Below, in pieces: positions 43,446-56,159 of a stretch of DNA of 64,000 nt; position 1 is the first letter of the stretch; each line of letters begins with the position of its first letter. A program made the translations under genes and the position numbers. A model generated the notes under the pieces. It saw only the letters and a program-made list of their open reading frames with translations. It searched no databases and was not told the origin of the DNA. The DNA comes from Piscicola geometra (lineage: Eukaryota; Annelida; Clitellata; Hirudinida; Piscicolidae): NCBI GenBank assembly GCA_943735955.1, contig OX030955.1, positions 10,497,147-10,561,146 of the forward strand, read 5' to 3'.

Positions 43446-43728
43446 ATTGAAAGTGAGATAAAAGATGCTTTTGAGCCTACATGTTGTACATCCCGCCTGA
43501 AATGTCCACCATCTATTTGTTATTTATTTTTGCACTTAAGTTGCCACCAACCGTCTTGCCGTTGCAACTTGCAAAAAGCTCCATATCGCTGAGAGAATAA
43601 TACATTCTAGAAGAAAAACAGTTAATTAACGAAAAATGAATGCATTACAAAAAATTGCTGATCAACTAACTATCTAATTAACCCGAGCTCTTTTTCGTAT
43701 AGCAAAAATTGAAAAGAGAAAATAAAAA

Positions 43729-43846
43729 GTCTACGGCACCCGGTATTCCCAGGCGGTCACCCATCCAAGTACTAACCGGGCTCGACGTTGCTTAACTTCG
43801 GTGATCGGACGAGAACCGGTGCTTTCAACGTGATATGGCCGTAGAC
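43729..43846 (-). rRNA. 5S rRNA: 5S rRNA, unit 2 (type G)
   Basis: Common type (CGAAGTTAAG with GACCGCC), closest to the animal consensus. Its upstream spacer has GCAAATTGC. Confidence 0.97.

Positions 43847-44129
43847 ATTGAAAGTGAGATAAAAGATGCTTTTGAGCCTACATGTTGTACATCCCGCCTG
43901 AAATGTCCACCATGTATTTGTTATTTATTTTTGCACTTAAGTTGCCACCAACCGTCTTGCCGTTGCAAATTGCAAAAAGCTCCATATCGCTGAGAGAATA
44001 ATACATTCTAGAAGAAAAACAGTTAATTAACGAAAAATGAATGCATTACAAAAAATTGCTGATCAACTAACTATCTAATTAACCCGAGCTCTTTTTCGTA
44101 TAGCAAAAATTGAAAAGAGAAAATAAAAA

Positions 44130-44247
44130 GTCTACGGCACCCGGTATTCCCAGGCGGTCACCCATCCAAGTACTAACCGGGCTCGACGTTGCTTAACTTC
44201 GGTGATCGGACGAGAACCGGTGCTTTCAACGTGATATGGCCGTAGAC
44130..44247 (-). rRNA. 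5S rRNA: 5S rRNA, unit 3 (type G)
   Basis: Type G; the spacer before its 5' end has the TATATTTTAT form, a better TATA-like box about 20-28 bases upstream. Confidence 0.97.

Positions 44248-44530
44248 ATTGAAAGTGAGATAAAATATACTTTTGAGCCTACATGTTGTACATCCCGCCT
44301 GAAATGTCCACCATGTATTTGTTATTTATTTTTGCACTTAAGTTGCCACCAACCGTCTTGCCGTTGCAACTTGCAAAAAGCTCCATATCGCTGAGAGAAT
44401 AATACATTCTAAAATAAAAACAGTTAATTAACGAAAAATGAATGCATTACAAAAAATTGCTGATCAACTAACTATCTAATTAACCCGAGCTCTTTTTCGT
44501 ATAGCAAAAATTGAAAAGAGAAAATAAAAA

Positions 44531-44648
44531 GTCTACGGCACCCGGTATTCCCAGGCAGTCACCCATCCAAGTACTAACCGGGCTCGACGTTGCTTAATTT
44601 CGGTGATCGGACGAGAACCGGTGCTTTCAACGTGATATGGCCGTAGAC
44531..44648 (-). rRNA. 5S rRNA: 5S rRNA, unit 4 (type A)
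   Basis: Type A; upstream spacer has CCATCTATT. First unit of a 7-unit block repeated at units 11-17. Confidence 0.97.

Positions 44649-44931
44649 ATTGAAAGTGAGATAAAAGATGCTTTTGAGCCTACATGTTGTACATCCCGCC
44701 TGAAATGTCCACCATCTATTTGTTATTTATTTTTGCACTTAAGTTGCCACCAACCGTCTTGCCGTTGCAACTTGCAAAAAGCTCCATATCGCTGAGAGAA
44801 TAATACATTCTAGAAGAAAAACAGTTAATTAACGAAAAATGAATGCATTACAAAAAATTGCTGATCAACTAACTATCTAATTAACCCGAGCTCTTTTTCG
44901 TATAGCAAAAATTGAAAAGAGAAAATAAAAA

Positions 44932-45049
44932 GTCTACGGCACCCGGTATTCCCAGGCGGTCACCCATCCAAGTACTAACCGGGCTCGACGTTGCTTAACT
45001 TCGGTGATCGGACGAGAACCGGTGCTTTCAACGTGATATGGCCGTAGAC
44932..45049 (-). rRNA. 5S rRNA: 5S rRNA, unit 5 (type G)
   Basis: Type G with GATAC spacer; matches unit 12. 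Confidence 0.97.

Positions 45050-45332
45050 ATTGAAAGTGAGATAAAAGATACTTTTGAGCCTACATGTTGTACATCCCGC
45101 CTGAAATGTCCACCATGTATTTGTTATTTATTTTTGCACTTAAGTTGCCACCAACCGTCTTGCCGTTGCAACTTGCAAAAAGCTCCATATCGCTGAGAGA
45201 ATAATACATTCTAGAAGAAAAACAGTTAATTAACGAAAAATGAATGCATTACAAAAAATTGCTGATCAACTAACTATCTAATTAACCCGAGCTCTTTTTC
45301 GTATAGCAAAAATTGAAAAGAGAAAATAAAAA

Positions 45333-45450
45333 GTCTACGGCACCCGGTATTCCCAGGCGGTCACCCATCCAAGTACTAACCGGGCTCGACGTTGCTTAAC
45401 TTCGGTGATTGGACGAGAACCGGTGCTTTCAACGTGATATGGCCGTAGAC
45333..45450 (-). rRNA. 5S rRNA: 5S rRNA, unit 6 (type G, CCAATCACC variant)
   Basis: Type G with one further change, CCAATCACC for CCGATCACC, shared only with unit 13. Confidence 0.96.

Positions 45451-45733
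45451 ATTGAAAGTGAGATAAAAGATGCTTTTGAGCCTACATGTTGTACATCCCG
45501 CCTGAAATGTCCACCATGTATTTGTTATTTATTTTTGCACATAAGTTGCCACCAACCGTCTTGCCGTTGCAACTTGCAAAAAGCTCCATATCGCTGAGAG
45601 AATAATACATTCTAGAAGAAAAACAGTTAATTAACGAAAAATGAATGCATTACAAAAAATTGCTGATCAACTAACTATCTAATTAACCCGAGCTCTTTTT
45701 CGTATAGCAAAAATTGAAAAGAGAAAATAAAAA

Positions 45734-45851
45734 GTCTACGGCACCCGGTATTCCCAGGCGGTCACCCATCCAAGTACTAACCGGGCTCGACGTTGCTTAA
45801 CTTCGGTGATCGGACGAGAACCGGTGCTTTCAACGTGATATGGCCGTAGAC
45734..45851 (-). rRNA. 5S rRNA: 5S rRNA, unit 7 (type G)
   Basis: Type G; CTAAAAG spacer; matches unit 14. Confidence 0.97.

Positions 45852-46134
45852 ATTGAAAGTGAGATAAAAGATGCTTTTGAGCCTACATGTTGTACATCCC
45901 GCCTGAAATGTCCACCATGTATTTGTTATTTATTTTTGCACTTAAGTTGCCACCAACCGTCTTGCCGTTGCAACTTGCAAAAAGCTCCATATCGCTGAGA
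46001 GAATAATACATTCTAAAAGAAAAACAGTTAATTAACGAAAAATGAATGCATTACAAAAAATTGCTGATCAACTAACTATCTAATTAACCCGAGCTCTTTT
46101 TCGTATAGCAAAAATTGAAAAGAGAAAATAAAAA

Positions 46135-46252
46135 GTCTACGGCACCCGGTATTCCCAGGCAGTCACCCATCCAAGTACTAACCGGGCTCGACGTTGCTTA
46201 ATTTCGGTGATCGGACGAGAACCGGTGCTTTCAACGTGATATGGCCGTAGAC
46135..46252 (-). rRNA. 5S rRNA: 5S rRNA, unit 8 (type A)
   Basis: Type A; CTAAAAG spacer; matches unit 15. Confidence 0.97.

Positions 46253-46535
46253 ATTGAAAGTGAGATAAAAGATGCTTTTGAGCCTACATGTTGTACATCC
46301 CGCCTGAAATGTCCACCATGTATTTGTTATTTATTTTTGCACTTAAGTTGCCACCAACCGTCTTGCCGTTGCAACTTGCAAAAAGCTCCATATCGCTGAG
46401 AGAATAATACATTCTAAAAGAAAAACAGTTAATTAACGAAAAATGAATGCATTACAAAAAATTGCTGATCAACTAACTATCTAATTAACCCGAGCTCTTT
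46501 TTCGTATAGCAAAAATTGAAAAGAGAAAATAAAAA

Positions 46536-46653
46536 GTCTACGGCACCCGGTATTCCCAGGCAGTCACCCATCCAAGTACTAACCGGGCTCGACGTTGCTT
46601 AATTTCGGTGATCGGACGAGAACCGGTGCTTTCAACGTGATATGGCCGTAGAC
46536..46653 (-). rRNA. 5S rRNA: 5S rRNA, unit 9 (type A)
   Basis: Type A with GCAAATTGC spacer; matches unit 16. Confidence 0.97.

Positions 46654-46936
46654 ATTGAAAGTGAGATAAAAGATGCTTTTGAGCCTACATGTTGTACATC
46701 CCGCCTGAAATGTCCACCATGTATTTGTTATTTATTTTTGCACTTAAGTTGCCACCAACCGTCTTGCCGTTGCAAATTGCAAAAAGCTCCATATCGCTGA
46801 GAGAATAATACATTCTAGAAGAAAAACAGTTAATTAACGAAAAATGAATGCATTACAAAAAATTGCTGATCAACTAACTATCTAATTAACCCGAGCTCTT
46901 TTTCGTATAGCAAAAATTGAAAAGAGAAAATAAAAA

Positions 46937-47054
46937 GTCTACGGCACCCGGTATTCCCAGGCGGTCACCCATCCAAGTACTAACCGGGCTCGACGTTGCT
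47001 TAACTTCGGTGATCGGACGAGAACCGGTGCTTTCAACGTGATATGGCCGTAGAC
46937..47054 (-). rRNA. 5S rRNA: 5S rRNA, unit 10 (type G)
   Basis: Type G with the TATATTTTAT spacer form; matches units 3 and 17. Confidence 0.97.

Positions 47055-47337
47055 ATTGAAAGTGAGATAAAATATACTTTTGAGCCTACATGTTGTACAT
47101 CCCGCCTGAAATGTCCACCATGTATTTGTTATTTATTTTTGCACTTAAGTTGCCACCAACCGTCTTGCCGTTGCAACTTGCAAAAAGCTCCATATCGCTG
47201 AGAGAATAATACATTCTAAAAGAAAAACAGTTAATTAACGAAAAATGAATGCATTACAAAAAATTGCTGATCAACTAACTATCTAATTAACCCGAGCTCT
47301 TTTTCGTATAGCAAAAATTGAAAAGAGAAAATAAAAA

Positions 47338-47455
47338 GTCTACGGCACCCGGTATTCCCAGGCAGTCACCCATCCAAGTACTAACCGGGCTCGACGTTGC
47401 TTAATTTCGGTGATCGGACGAGAACCGGTGCTTTCAACGTGATATGGCCGTAGAC
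47338..47455 (-). rRNA. 5S rRNA: 5S rRNA, unit 11 (type A)
   Basis: Type A, CCATCTATT spacer; opens the second 7-unit block. Confidence 0.97.

Positions 47456-47738
47456 ATTGAAAGTGAGATAAAAGATGCTTTTGAGCCTACATGTTGTACA
47501 TCCCGCCTGAAATGTCCACCATCTATTTGTTATTTATTTTTGCACTTAAGTTGCCACCAACCGTCTTGCCGTTGCAACTTGCAAAAAGCTCCATATCGCT
47601 GAGAGAATAATACATTCTAGAAGAAAAACAGTTAATTAACGAAAAATGAATGCATTACAAAAAATTGCTGATCAACTAACTATCTAATTAACCCGAGCTC
47701 TTTTTCGTATAGCAAAAATTGAAAAGAGAAAATAAAAA

Positions 47739-47856
47739 GTCTACGGCACCCGGTATTCCCAGGCGGTCACCCATCCAAGTACTAACCGGGCTCGACGTTG
47801 CTTAACTTCGGTGATCGGACGAGAACCGGTGCTTTCAACGTGATATGGCCGTAGAC
47739..47856 (-). rRNA. 5S rRNA: 5S rRNA, unit 12 (type G)
   Basis: Type G with GATAC spacer. 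Confidence 0.97.

Positions 47857-48139
47857 ATTGAAAGTGAGATAAAAGATACTTTTGAGCCTACATGTTGTAC
47901 ATCCCGCCTGAAATGTCCACCATGTATTTGTTATTTATTTTTGCACTTAAGTTGCCACCAACCGTCTTGCCGTTGCAACTTGCAAAAAGCTCCATATCGC
48001 TGAGAGAATAATACATTCTAGAAGAAAAACAGTTAATTAACGAAAAATGAATGCATTACAAAAAATTGCTGATCAACTAACTATCTAATTAACCCGAGCT
48101 CTTTTTCGTATAGCAAAAATTGAAAAGAGAAAATAAAAA

Positions 48140-48257
48140 GTCTACGGCACCCGGTATTCCCAGGCGGTCACCCATCCAAGTACTAACCGGGCTCGACGTT
48201 GCTTAACTTCGGTGATTGGACGAGAACCGGTGCTTTCAACGTGATATGGCCGTAGAC
48140..48257 (-). rRNA. 5S rRNA: 5S rRNA, unit 13 (type G, CCAATCACC variant)
   Basis: Second carrier of the CCAATCACC change, exactly 2,807 bases from the first. Confidence 0.96.

Positions 48258-48540
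48258 ATTGAAAGTGAGATAAAAGATGCTTTTGAGCCTACATGTTGTA
48301 CATCCCGCCTGAAATGTCCACCATGTATTTGTTATTTATTTTTGCACATAAGTTGCCACCAACCGTCTTGCCGTTGCAACTTGCAAAAAGCTCCATATCG
48401 CTGAGAGAATAATACATTCTAGAAGAAAAACAGTTAATTAACGAAAAATGAATGCATTACAAAAAATTGCTGATCAACTAACTATCTAATTAACCCGAGC
48501 TCTTTTTCGTATAGCAAAAATTGAAAAGAGAAAATAAAAA

Positions 48541-48658
48541 GTCTACGGCACCCGGTATTCCCAGGCGGTCACCCATCCAAGTACTAACCGGGCTCGACGT
48601 TGCTTAACTTCGGTGATCGGACGAGAACCGGTGCTTTCAACGTGATATGGCCGTAGAC
48541..48658 (-). rRNA. 5S rRNA: 5S rRNA, unit 14 (type G)
   Basis: Type G; CTAAAAG spacer. Confidence 0.97.

Positions 48659-48941
48659 ATTGAAAGTGAGATAAAAGATGCTTTTGAGCCTACATGTTGT
48701 ACATCCCGCCTGAAATGTCCACCATGTATTTGTTATTTATTTTTGCACTTAAGTTGCCACCAACCGTCTTGCCGTTGCAACTTGCAAAAAGCTCCATATC
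48801 GCTGAGAGAATAATACATTCTAAAAGAAAAACAGTTAATTAACGAAAAATGAATGCATTACAAAAAATTGCTGATCAACTAACTATCTAATTAACCCGAG
48901 CTCTTTTTCGTATAGCAAAAATTGAAAAGAGAAAATAAAAA

Positions 48942-49059
48942 GTCTACGGCACCCGGTATTCCCAGGCAGTCACCCATCCAAGTACTAACCGGGCTCGACG
49001 TTGCTTAATTTCGGTGATCGGACGAGAACCGGTGCTTTCAACGTGATATGGCCGTAGAC
48942..49059 (-). rRNA. 5S rRNA: 5S rRNA, unit 15 (type A)
   Basis: Type A; CTAAAAG spacer. Confidence 0.97.

Positions 49060-49342
49060 ATTGAAAGTGAGATAAAAGATGCTTTTGAGCCTACATGTTG
49101 TACATCCCGCCTGAAATGTCCACCATGTATTTGTTATTTATTTTTGCACTTAAGTTGCCACCAACCGTCTTGCCGTTGCAACTTGCAAAAAGCTCCATAT
49201 CGCTGAGAGAATAATACATTCTAAAAGAAAAACAGTTAATTAACGAAAAATGAATGCATTACAAAAAATTGCTGATCAACTAACTATCTAATTAACCCGA
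49301 GCTCTTTTTCGTATAGCAAAAATTGAAAAGAGAAAATAAAAA

Positions 49343-49460
49343 GTCTACGGCACCCGGTATTCCCAGGCAGTCACCCATCCAAGTACTAACCGGGCTCGAC
49401 GTTGCTTAATTTCGGTGATCGGACGAGAACCGGTGCTTTCAACGTGATATGGCCGTAGAC
49343..49460 (-). rRNA. 5S rRNA: 5S rRNA, unit 16 (type A)
   Basis: Type A; GCAAATTGC spacer. Confidence 0.97.

Positions 49461-49743
49461 ATTGAAAGTGAGATAAAAGATGCTTTTGAGCCTACATGTT
49501 GTACATCCCGCCTGAAATGTCCACCATGTATTTGTTATTTATTTTTGCACTTAAGTTGCCACCAACCGTCTTGCCGTTGCAAATTGCAAAAAGCTCCATA
49601 TCGCTGAGAGAATAATACATTCTAGAAGAAAAACAGTTAATTAACGAAAAATGAATGCATTACAAAAAATTGCTGATCAACTAACTATCTAATTAACCCG
49701 AGCTCTTTTTCGTATAGCAAAAATTGAAAAGAGAAAATAAAAA

Positions 49744-49861
49744 GTCTACGGCACCCGGTATTCCCAGGCGGTCACCCATCCAAGTACTAACCGGGCTCGA
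49801 CGTTGCTTAACTTCGGTGATCGGACGAGAACCGGTGCTTTCAACGTGATATGGCCGTAGAC
49744..49861 (-). rRNA. 5S rRNA: 5S rRNA, unit 17 (type G)
   Basis: Type G, TATATTTTAT spacer with a private GTTACTT change; closes the second 7-unit block. Confidence 0.97.

Positions 49862-50144
49862 ATTGAAAGTGAGATAAAATATACTTTTGAGCCTACATGT
49901 TGTACATCCCGCCTGAAATGTCCACCATGTATTTGTTACTTATTTTTGCACTTAAGTTGCCACCAACCGTCTTGCCGTTGCAACTTGCAAAAAGCTCCAT
50001 ATCGCTGAGAGAATAATACATTCTAGAAGAAAAACAGTTAATTAACGAAAAATGAATGCATTACAAAAAATTGCTGATCAACTAACTATCTAATTAACCC
50101 GAGCTCTTTTTCGTATAGCAAAAATTGAAAAGAGAAAATAAAAA

Positions 50145-50262
50145 GTCTACGGCACCCGGTATTCCCAGGCGGTCACCCATCCAAGTACTAACCGGGCTCG
50201 ACGTTGCTTAACTTCGGTGATCGGACGAGAACCGGTGCTTTCAACGTGATATGGCCGTAGAC
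50145..50262 (-). rRNA. 5S rRNA: 5S rRNA, unit 18 (type G)
   Basis: Type G with the GATGT / CTTCATG spacer class, first appearance. Confidence 0.97.

Positions 50263-50545
50263 ATTGAAAGTGAGATAAAAGATGTTTTTGAGCCTTCATG
50301 TTGTACATCCCGCCTGAAATGTCCACCATGTATTTGTTATTCATTTTTGCACTTAAGTTGCCACCAACCGTCTTGCCGTTGCAACTTGCAAAAAGCTCCA
50401 TATCGCTGAGAGAATAATACATTCTAAAAGAAAAACAGTTAATTAACGAAAAATGAATGCATTACAAAAAATTGCTGATCAACTAACTATCTAATTAACC
50501 CGAGCTCTTTTTCGTATAGCAAAAATTGAAAAGAGAAAATAAAAA

Positions 50546-50663
50546 GTCTACGGCACCCGGTATTCCCAGGCGGTCACCCATCCAAGTACTAACCGGGCTC
50601 GACGTTGCTTAACTTCGGTGATCGGACGAGAACCGGTGCTTTCAACGTGATATGGCCGTAGAC
50546..50663 (-). rRNA. 5S rRNA: 5S rRNA, unit 19 (type G)
   Basis: Type G, GATGT spacer with CCACTAACC; neighbouring duplicate of unit 18. 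Confidence 0.97.

Positions 50664-50946
50664 ATTGAAAGTGAGATAAAAGATGTTTTTGAGCCTTCAT
50701 GTTGTACATCCCGCCTGAAATGTCCACCATGTATTTGTTATTCATTTTTGCACTTAAGTTGCCACTAACCGTCTTGCCGTTGCAACTTGCAAAAAGCTCC
50801 ATATCGCTGAGAGAATAATACATTCTAAAAGAAAAACAGTTAATTAACGAAAAATGAATGCATTACAAAAAATTGCTGATCAACTAACTATCTAATTAAC
50901 CCGAGCTCTTTTTCGTATAGCAAAAATTGAAAAGAGAAAATAAAAA

Positions 50947-51064
50947 GTCTACGGCACCCGGTATTCCCAGGCAGTCACCCATCCAAGTACTAACCGGGCT
51001 CGACGTTGCTTAATTTCGGTGATCGGACGAGAACCGGTGCTTTCAACGTGATATGGCCGTAGAC
50947..51064 (-). rRNA. 5S rRNA: 5S rRNA, unit 20 (type A)
   Basis: Type A with TTTCC spacer. From here A and non-A units mostly alternate. Confidence 0.97.

Positions 51065-51347
51065 ATTGAAAGTGAGATAAAAGATGCTTTTGAGCCTACA
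51101 TGTTGTACATCCCGCCTGAAATTTCCACCATGTATTTGTTATTTATTTTTGCACTTAAGTTGCCACCAACCGTCTTGCCGTTGCAACTTGCAAAAAGCTC
51201 CATATCGCTGAGAGAATAATACATTCTAGAAGAAAAACAGTTAATTAACGAAAAATGAATGCATTACAAAAAATTGCTGATCAACTAACTATCTAATTAA
51301 CCCGAGCTCTTTTTCGTATAGCAAAAATTGAAAAGAGAAAATAAAAA

Positions 51348-51465
51348 GTCTACGGCACCCGGTATTCCCAGGCGATCACCCATCCAAGTACTAACCGGGC
51401 TCGACGTTGCTTAACTTCGGTGATCGGACGAGAACCGGTGCTTTCAACGTGATATGGCCGTAGAC
51348..51465 (-). rRNA. 5S rRNA: 5S rRNA, unit 21 (type R)
   Basis: Type R: GATCGCC in place of GACCGCC, otherwise type G. Spacer has GATAC and a private GAAAATGAG. Confidence 0.96.

Positions 51466-51748
51466 ATTGAAAATGAGATAAAAGATACTTTTGAGCCTAC
51501 ATGTTGTACATCCCGCCTGAAATGTCCACCATGTATTTGTTATTTATTTTTGCACTTAAGTTGCCACCAACCGTCTTGCCGTTGCAACTTGCAAAAAGCT
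51601 CCATATCGCTGAGAGAATAATACATTCTAGAAGAAAAACAGTTAATTAACGAAAAATGAATGCATTACAAAAAATTGCTGATCAACTAACTATCTAATTA
51701 ACCCGAGCTCTTTTTCGTATAGCAAAAATTGAAAAGAGAAAATAAAAA

Positions 51749-51866
51749 GTCTACGGCACCCGGTATTCCCAGGCAGTCACCCATCCAAGTACTAACCGGG
51801 CTCGACGTTGCTTAATTTCGGTGATCGGACGAGAACCGGTGCTTTCAACGTGATATGGCCGTAGAC
51749..51866 (-). rRNA. 5S rRNA: 5S rRNA, unit 22 (type A)
   Basis: Type A, TTTCC spacer. Confidence 0.97.

Positions 51867-52149
51867 ATTGAAAGTGAGATAAAAGATGCTTTTGAGCCTA
51901 CATGTTGTACATCCCGCCTGAAATTTCCACCATGTATTTGTTATTTATTTTTGCACTTAAGTTGCCACCAACCGTCTTGCCGTTGCAACTTGCAAAAAGC
52001 TCCATATCGCTGAGAGAATAATACATTCTAGAAGAAAAACAGTTAATTAACGAAAAATGAATGCATTACAAAAAATTGCTGATCAACTAACTATCTAATT
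52101 AACCCGAGCTCTTTTTCGTATAGCAAAAATTGAAAAGAGAAAATAAAAA

Positions 52150-52267
52150 GTCTACGGCACCCGGTATTCCCAGGCGGTCACCCATCCAAGTACTAACCGG
52201 GCTCGACGTTGCTTAACTTCGGTGATCGGACGAGAACCGGTGCTTTCAACGTGATATGGCCGTAGAC
52150..52267 (-). rRNA. 5S rRNA: 5S rRNA, unit 23 (type G)
   Basis: Type G, CACTAAAG spacer; opens a 9-unit block repeated at units 32-40. Confidence 0.97.

Positions 52268-52550
52268 ATTGAAAGTGAGATAAAAGATGCTTTTGAGCCT
52301 ACATGTTGTACATCCCGCCTGAAATGTCCACCATGTATTTGTTATTTATTTTTGCACTAAAGTTGCCACCAACCGTCTTGCCGTTGCAACTTGCAAAAAG
52401 CTCCATATCGCTGAGAGAATAATACATTCTAAAAGAAAAACAGTTAATTAACGAAAAATGAATGCATTACAAAAAATTGCTGATCAACTAACTATCTAAT
52501 TAACCCGAGCTCTTTTTCGTATAGCAAAAATTGAAAAGAGAAAATAAAAA

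Positions 52551-52668
52551 GTCTACGGCACCCGGTATTCCCAGGCAGTCACCCATCCAAGTACTAACCG
52601 GGCTCGACGTTGCTTAATTTCGGTGATCGGACGAGAACCGGTGCTTTCAACGTGATATGGCCGTAGAC
52551..52668 (-). rRNA. 5S rRNA: 5S rRNA, unit 24 (type A)
   Basis: Type A; spacer has GAATACTAC, shared with unit 33. Confidence 0.97.

Positions 52669-52951
52669 ATTGAAAGTGAGATAAAAGATGCTTTTGAGCC
52701 TACATGTTGTACATCCCGCCTGAAATGTCCACCATGTATTTGTTATTTATTTTTGCACTTAAGTTGCCACCAACCGTCTTGCCGTTGCAACTTGCAAAAA
52801 GCTCCATATCGCTGAGAGAATACTACATTCTAGAAGAAAAACAGTTAATTAACGAAAAATGAATGCATTACAAAAAATTGCTGATCAACTAACTATCTAA
52901 TTAACCCGAGCTCTTTTTCGTATAGCAAAAATTGAAAAGAGAAAATAAAAA

Positions 52952-53069
52952 GTCTACGGCACCCGGTATTCCCAGGCGGTCACCCATCCAAGTACTAACC
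53001 GGGCTCGACGTTGCTTAACTTCGGTGATCGGACGAGAACCGGTGCTTTCAACGTGATATGGCCGTAGAC
52952..53069 (-). rRNA. 5S rRNA: 5S rRNA, unit 25 (type G)
   Basis: Type G, GATGT spacer. Confidence 0.97.

Positions 53070-53352
53070 ATTGAAAGTGAGATAAAAGATGTTTTTGAGC
53101 CTTCATGTTGTACATCCCGCCTGAAATGTCCACCATGTATTTGTTATTCATTTTTGCACTTAAGTTGCCACCAACCGTCTTGCCGTTGCAACTTGCAAAA
53201 AGCTCCATATCGCTGAGAGAATAATACATTCTAAAAGAAAAACAGTTAATTAACGAAAAATGAATGCATTACAAAAAATTGCTGATCAACTAACTATCTA
53301 ATTAACCCGAGCTCTTTTTCGTATAGCAAAAATTGAAAAGAGAAAATAAAAA

Positions 53353-53470
53353 GTCTACGGCACCCGGTATTCCCAGGCAGTCACCCATCCAAGTACTAAC
53401 CGGGCTCGACGTTGCTTAATTTCGGTGATCGGACGAGAACCGGTGCTTTCAACGTGATATGGCCGTAGAC
53353..53470 (-). rRNA. 5S rRNA: 5S rRNA, unit 26 (type A)
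   Basis: Type A, TTTCC spacer; the spacer ends with AAAGTTGAAAAG, shared with unit 35. Confidence 0.97.

Positions 53471-53753
53471 ATTGAAAGTGAGATAAAAGATGCTTTTGAG
53501 CCTACATGTTGTACATCCCGCCTGAAATTTCCACCATGTATTTGTTATTTATTTTTGCACTTAAGTTGCCACCAACCGTCTTGCCGTTGCAACTTGCAAA
53601 AAGCTCCATATCGCTGAGAGAATAATACATTCTAGAAGAAAAACAGTTAATTAACGAAAAATGAATGCATTACAAAAAATTGCTGATCAACTAACTATCT
53701 AATTAACCCGAGCTCTTTTTCGTATAGCAAAAGTTGAAAAGAGAAAATAAAAA

Positions 53754-53871
53754 GTCTACGGCACCCGGTATTCCCAGGCGGTCACCCATCCAAGTACTAA
53801 CCGGGCTCGACGTTGCTTAACTTCGGTGATCGGACGAGAACCGGTGCTTTCAACGTGATATGGCCGTAGAC
53754..53871 (-). rRNA. 5S rRNA: 5S rRNA, unit 27 (type G)
   Basis: Type G, GATGT spacer with CACTTGAG, shared with unit 36. 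Confidence 0.97.

Positions 53872-54154
53872 ATTGAAAGTGAGATAAAAGATGTTTTTGA
53901 GCCTTCATGTTGTACATCCCGCCTGAAATGTCCACCATGTATTTGTTATTCATTTTTGCACTTGAGTTGCCACTAACCGTCTTGCCGTTGCAACTTGCAA
54001 AAAGCTCCATATCGCTGAGAGAATAATACATTCTAAAAGAAAAACAGTTAATTAACGAAAAATGAATGCATTACAAAAAATTGCTGATCAACTAACTATC
54101 TAATTAACCCGAGCTCTTTTTCGTATAGCAAAAATTGAAAAGAGAAAATAAAAA

Positions 54155-54272
54155 GTCTACGGCACCCGGTATTCCCAGGCAGTCACCCATCCAAGTACTA
54201 ACCGGGCTCGACGTTGCTTAATTTCGGTGATCGGACGAGAACCGGTGCTTTCAACGTGATATGGCCGTAGAC
54155..54272 (-). rRNA. 5S rRNA: 5S rRNA, unit 28 (type A)
   Basis: Type A, TTTCC spacer. Confidence 0.97.

Positions 54273-54555
54273 ATTGAAAGTGAGATAAAAGATGCTTTTG
54301 AGCCTACATGTTGTACATCCCGCCTGAAATTTCCACCATGTATTTGTTATTTATTTTTGCACTTAAGTTGCCACCAACCGTCTTGCCGTTGCAACTTGCA
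54401 AAAAGCTCCATATCGCTGAGAGAATAATACATTCTAGAAGAAAAACAGTTAATTAACGAAAAATGAATGCATTACAAAAAATTGCTGATCAACTAACTAT
54501 CTAATTAACCCGAGCTCTTTTTCGTATAGCAAAAATTGAAAAGAGAAAATAAAAA

Positions 54556-54673
54556 GTCTACGGCACCCGGTATTCCCAGGCGATCACCCATCCAAGTACT
54601 AACCGGGCTCGACGTTGCTTAACTTCGGTGATCGGACGAGAACCGGTGCTTTCAACGTGATATGGCCGTAGAC
54556..54673 (-). rRNA. 5S rRNA: 5S rRNA, unit 29 (type R)
   Basis: Type R with GATAC spacer. Confidence 0.96.

Positions 54674-54956
54674 ATTGAAAGTGAGATAAAAGATACTTTT
54701 GAGCCTACATGTTGTACATCCCGCCTGAAATGTCCACCATGTATTTGTTATTTATTTTTGCACTTAAGTTGCCACCAACCGTCTTGCCGTTGCAACTTGC
54801 AAAAAGCTCCATATCGCTGAGAGAATAATACATTCTAGAAGAAAAACAGTTAATTAACGAAAAATGAATGCATTACAAAAAATTGCTGATCAACTAACTA
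54901 TCTAATTAACCCGAGCTCTTTTTCGTATAGCAAAAATTGAAAAGAGAAAATAAAAA

Positions 54957-55074
54957 GTCTACGGCACCCGGTATTCCCAGGCAGTCACCCATCCAAGTAC
55001 TAACCGGGCTCGACGTTGCTTAATTTCGGTGATCGGACGAGAACCGGTGCTTTCAACGTGATATGGCCGTAGAC
54957..55074 (-). rRNA. 5S rRNA: 5S rRNA, unit 30 (type A)
   Basis: Type A, TTTCC spacer. Confidence 0.97.

Positions 55075-55357
55075 ATTGAAAGTGAGATAAAAGATGCTTT
55101 TGAGCCTACATGTTGTACATCCCGCCTGAAATTTCCACCATGTATTTGTTATTTATTTTTGCACTTAAGTTGCCACCAACCGTCTTGCCGTTGCAACTTG
55201 CAAAAAGCTCCATATCGCTGAGAGAATAATACATTCTAGAAGAAAAACAGTTAATTAACGAAAAATGAATGCATTACAAAAAATTGCTGATCAACTAACT
55301 ATCTAATTAACCCGAGCTCTTTTTCGTATAGCAAAAATTGAAAAGAGAAAATAAAAA

Positions 55358-55475
55358 GTCTACGGCACCCGGTATTCCCAGGCGATCACCCATCCAAGTA
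55401 CTAACCGGGCTCGACGTTGCTTAACTTCGGTGATCGGACGAGAACCGGTGCTTTCAACGTGATATGGCCGTAGAC
55358..55475 (-). rRNA. 5S rRNA: 5S rRNA, unit 31 (type R)
   Basis: Type R, GATAC spacer; closes the first 9-unit block. Confidence 0.96.

Positions 55476-55758
55476 ATTGAAAGTGAGATAAAAGATACTT
55501 TTGAGCCTACATGTTGTACATCCCGCCTGAAATGTCCACCATGTATTTGTTATTTATTTTTGCACTTAAGTTGCCACCAACCGTCTTGCCGTTGCAACTT
55601 GCAAAAAGCTCCATATCGCTGAGAGAATAATACATTCTAGAAGAAAAACAGTTAATTAACGAAAAATGAATGCATTACAAAAAATTGCTGATCAACTAAC
55701 TATCTAATTAACCCGAGCTCTTTTTCGTATAGCAAAAATTGAAAAGAGAAAATAAAAA

Positions 55759-55876
55759 GTCTACGGCACCCGGTATTCCCAGGCGGTCACCCATCCAAGT
55801 ACTAACCGGGCTCGACGTTGCTTAACTTCGGTGATCGGACGAGAACCGGTGCTTTCAACGTGATATGGCCGTAGAC
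55759..55876 (-). rRNA. 5S rRNA: 5S rRNA, unit 32 (type G)
   Basis: Type G, CACTAAAG spacer; opens the second 9-unit block. Confidence 0.97.
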
Positions 55877-56159
55877 ATTGAAAGTGAGATAAAAGATGCT
55901 TTTGAGCCTACATGTTGTACATCCCGCCTGAAATGTCCACCATGTATTTGTTATTTATTTTTGCACTAAAGTTGCCACCAACCGTCTTGCCGTTGCAACT
56001 TGCAAAAAGCTCCATATCGCTGAGAGAATAATACATTCTAAAAGAAAAACAGTTAATTAACGAAAAATGAATGCATTACAAAAAATTGCTGATCAACTAA
56101 CTATCTAATTAACCCGAGCTCTTTTTCGTATAGCAAAAATTGAAAAGAGAAAATAAAAA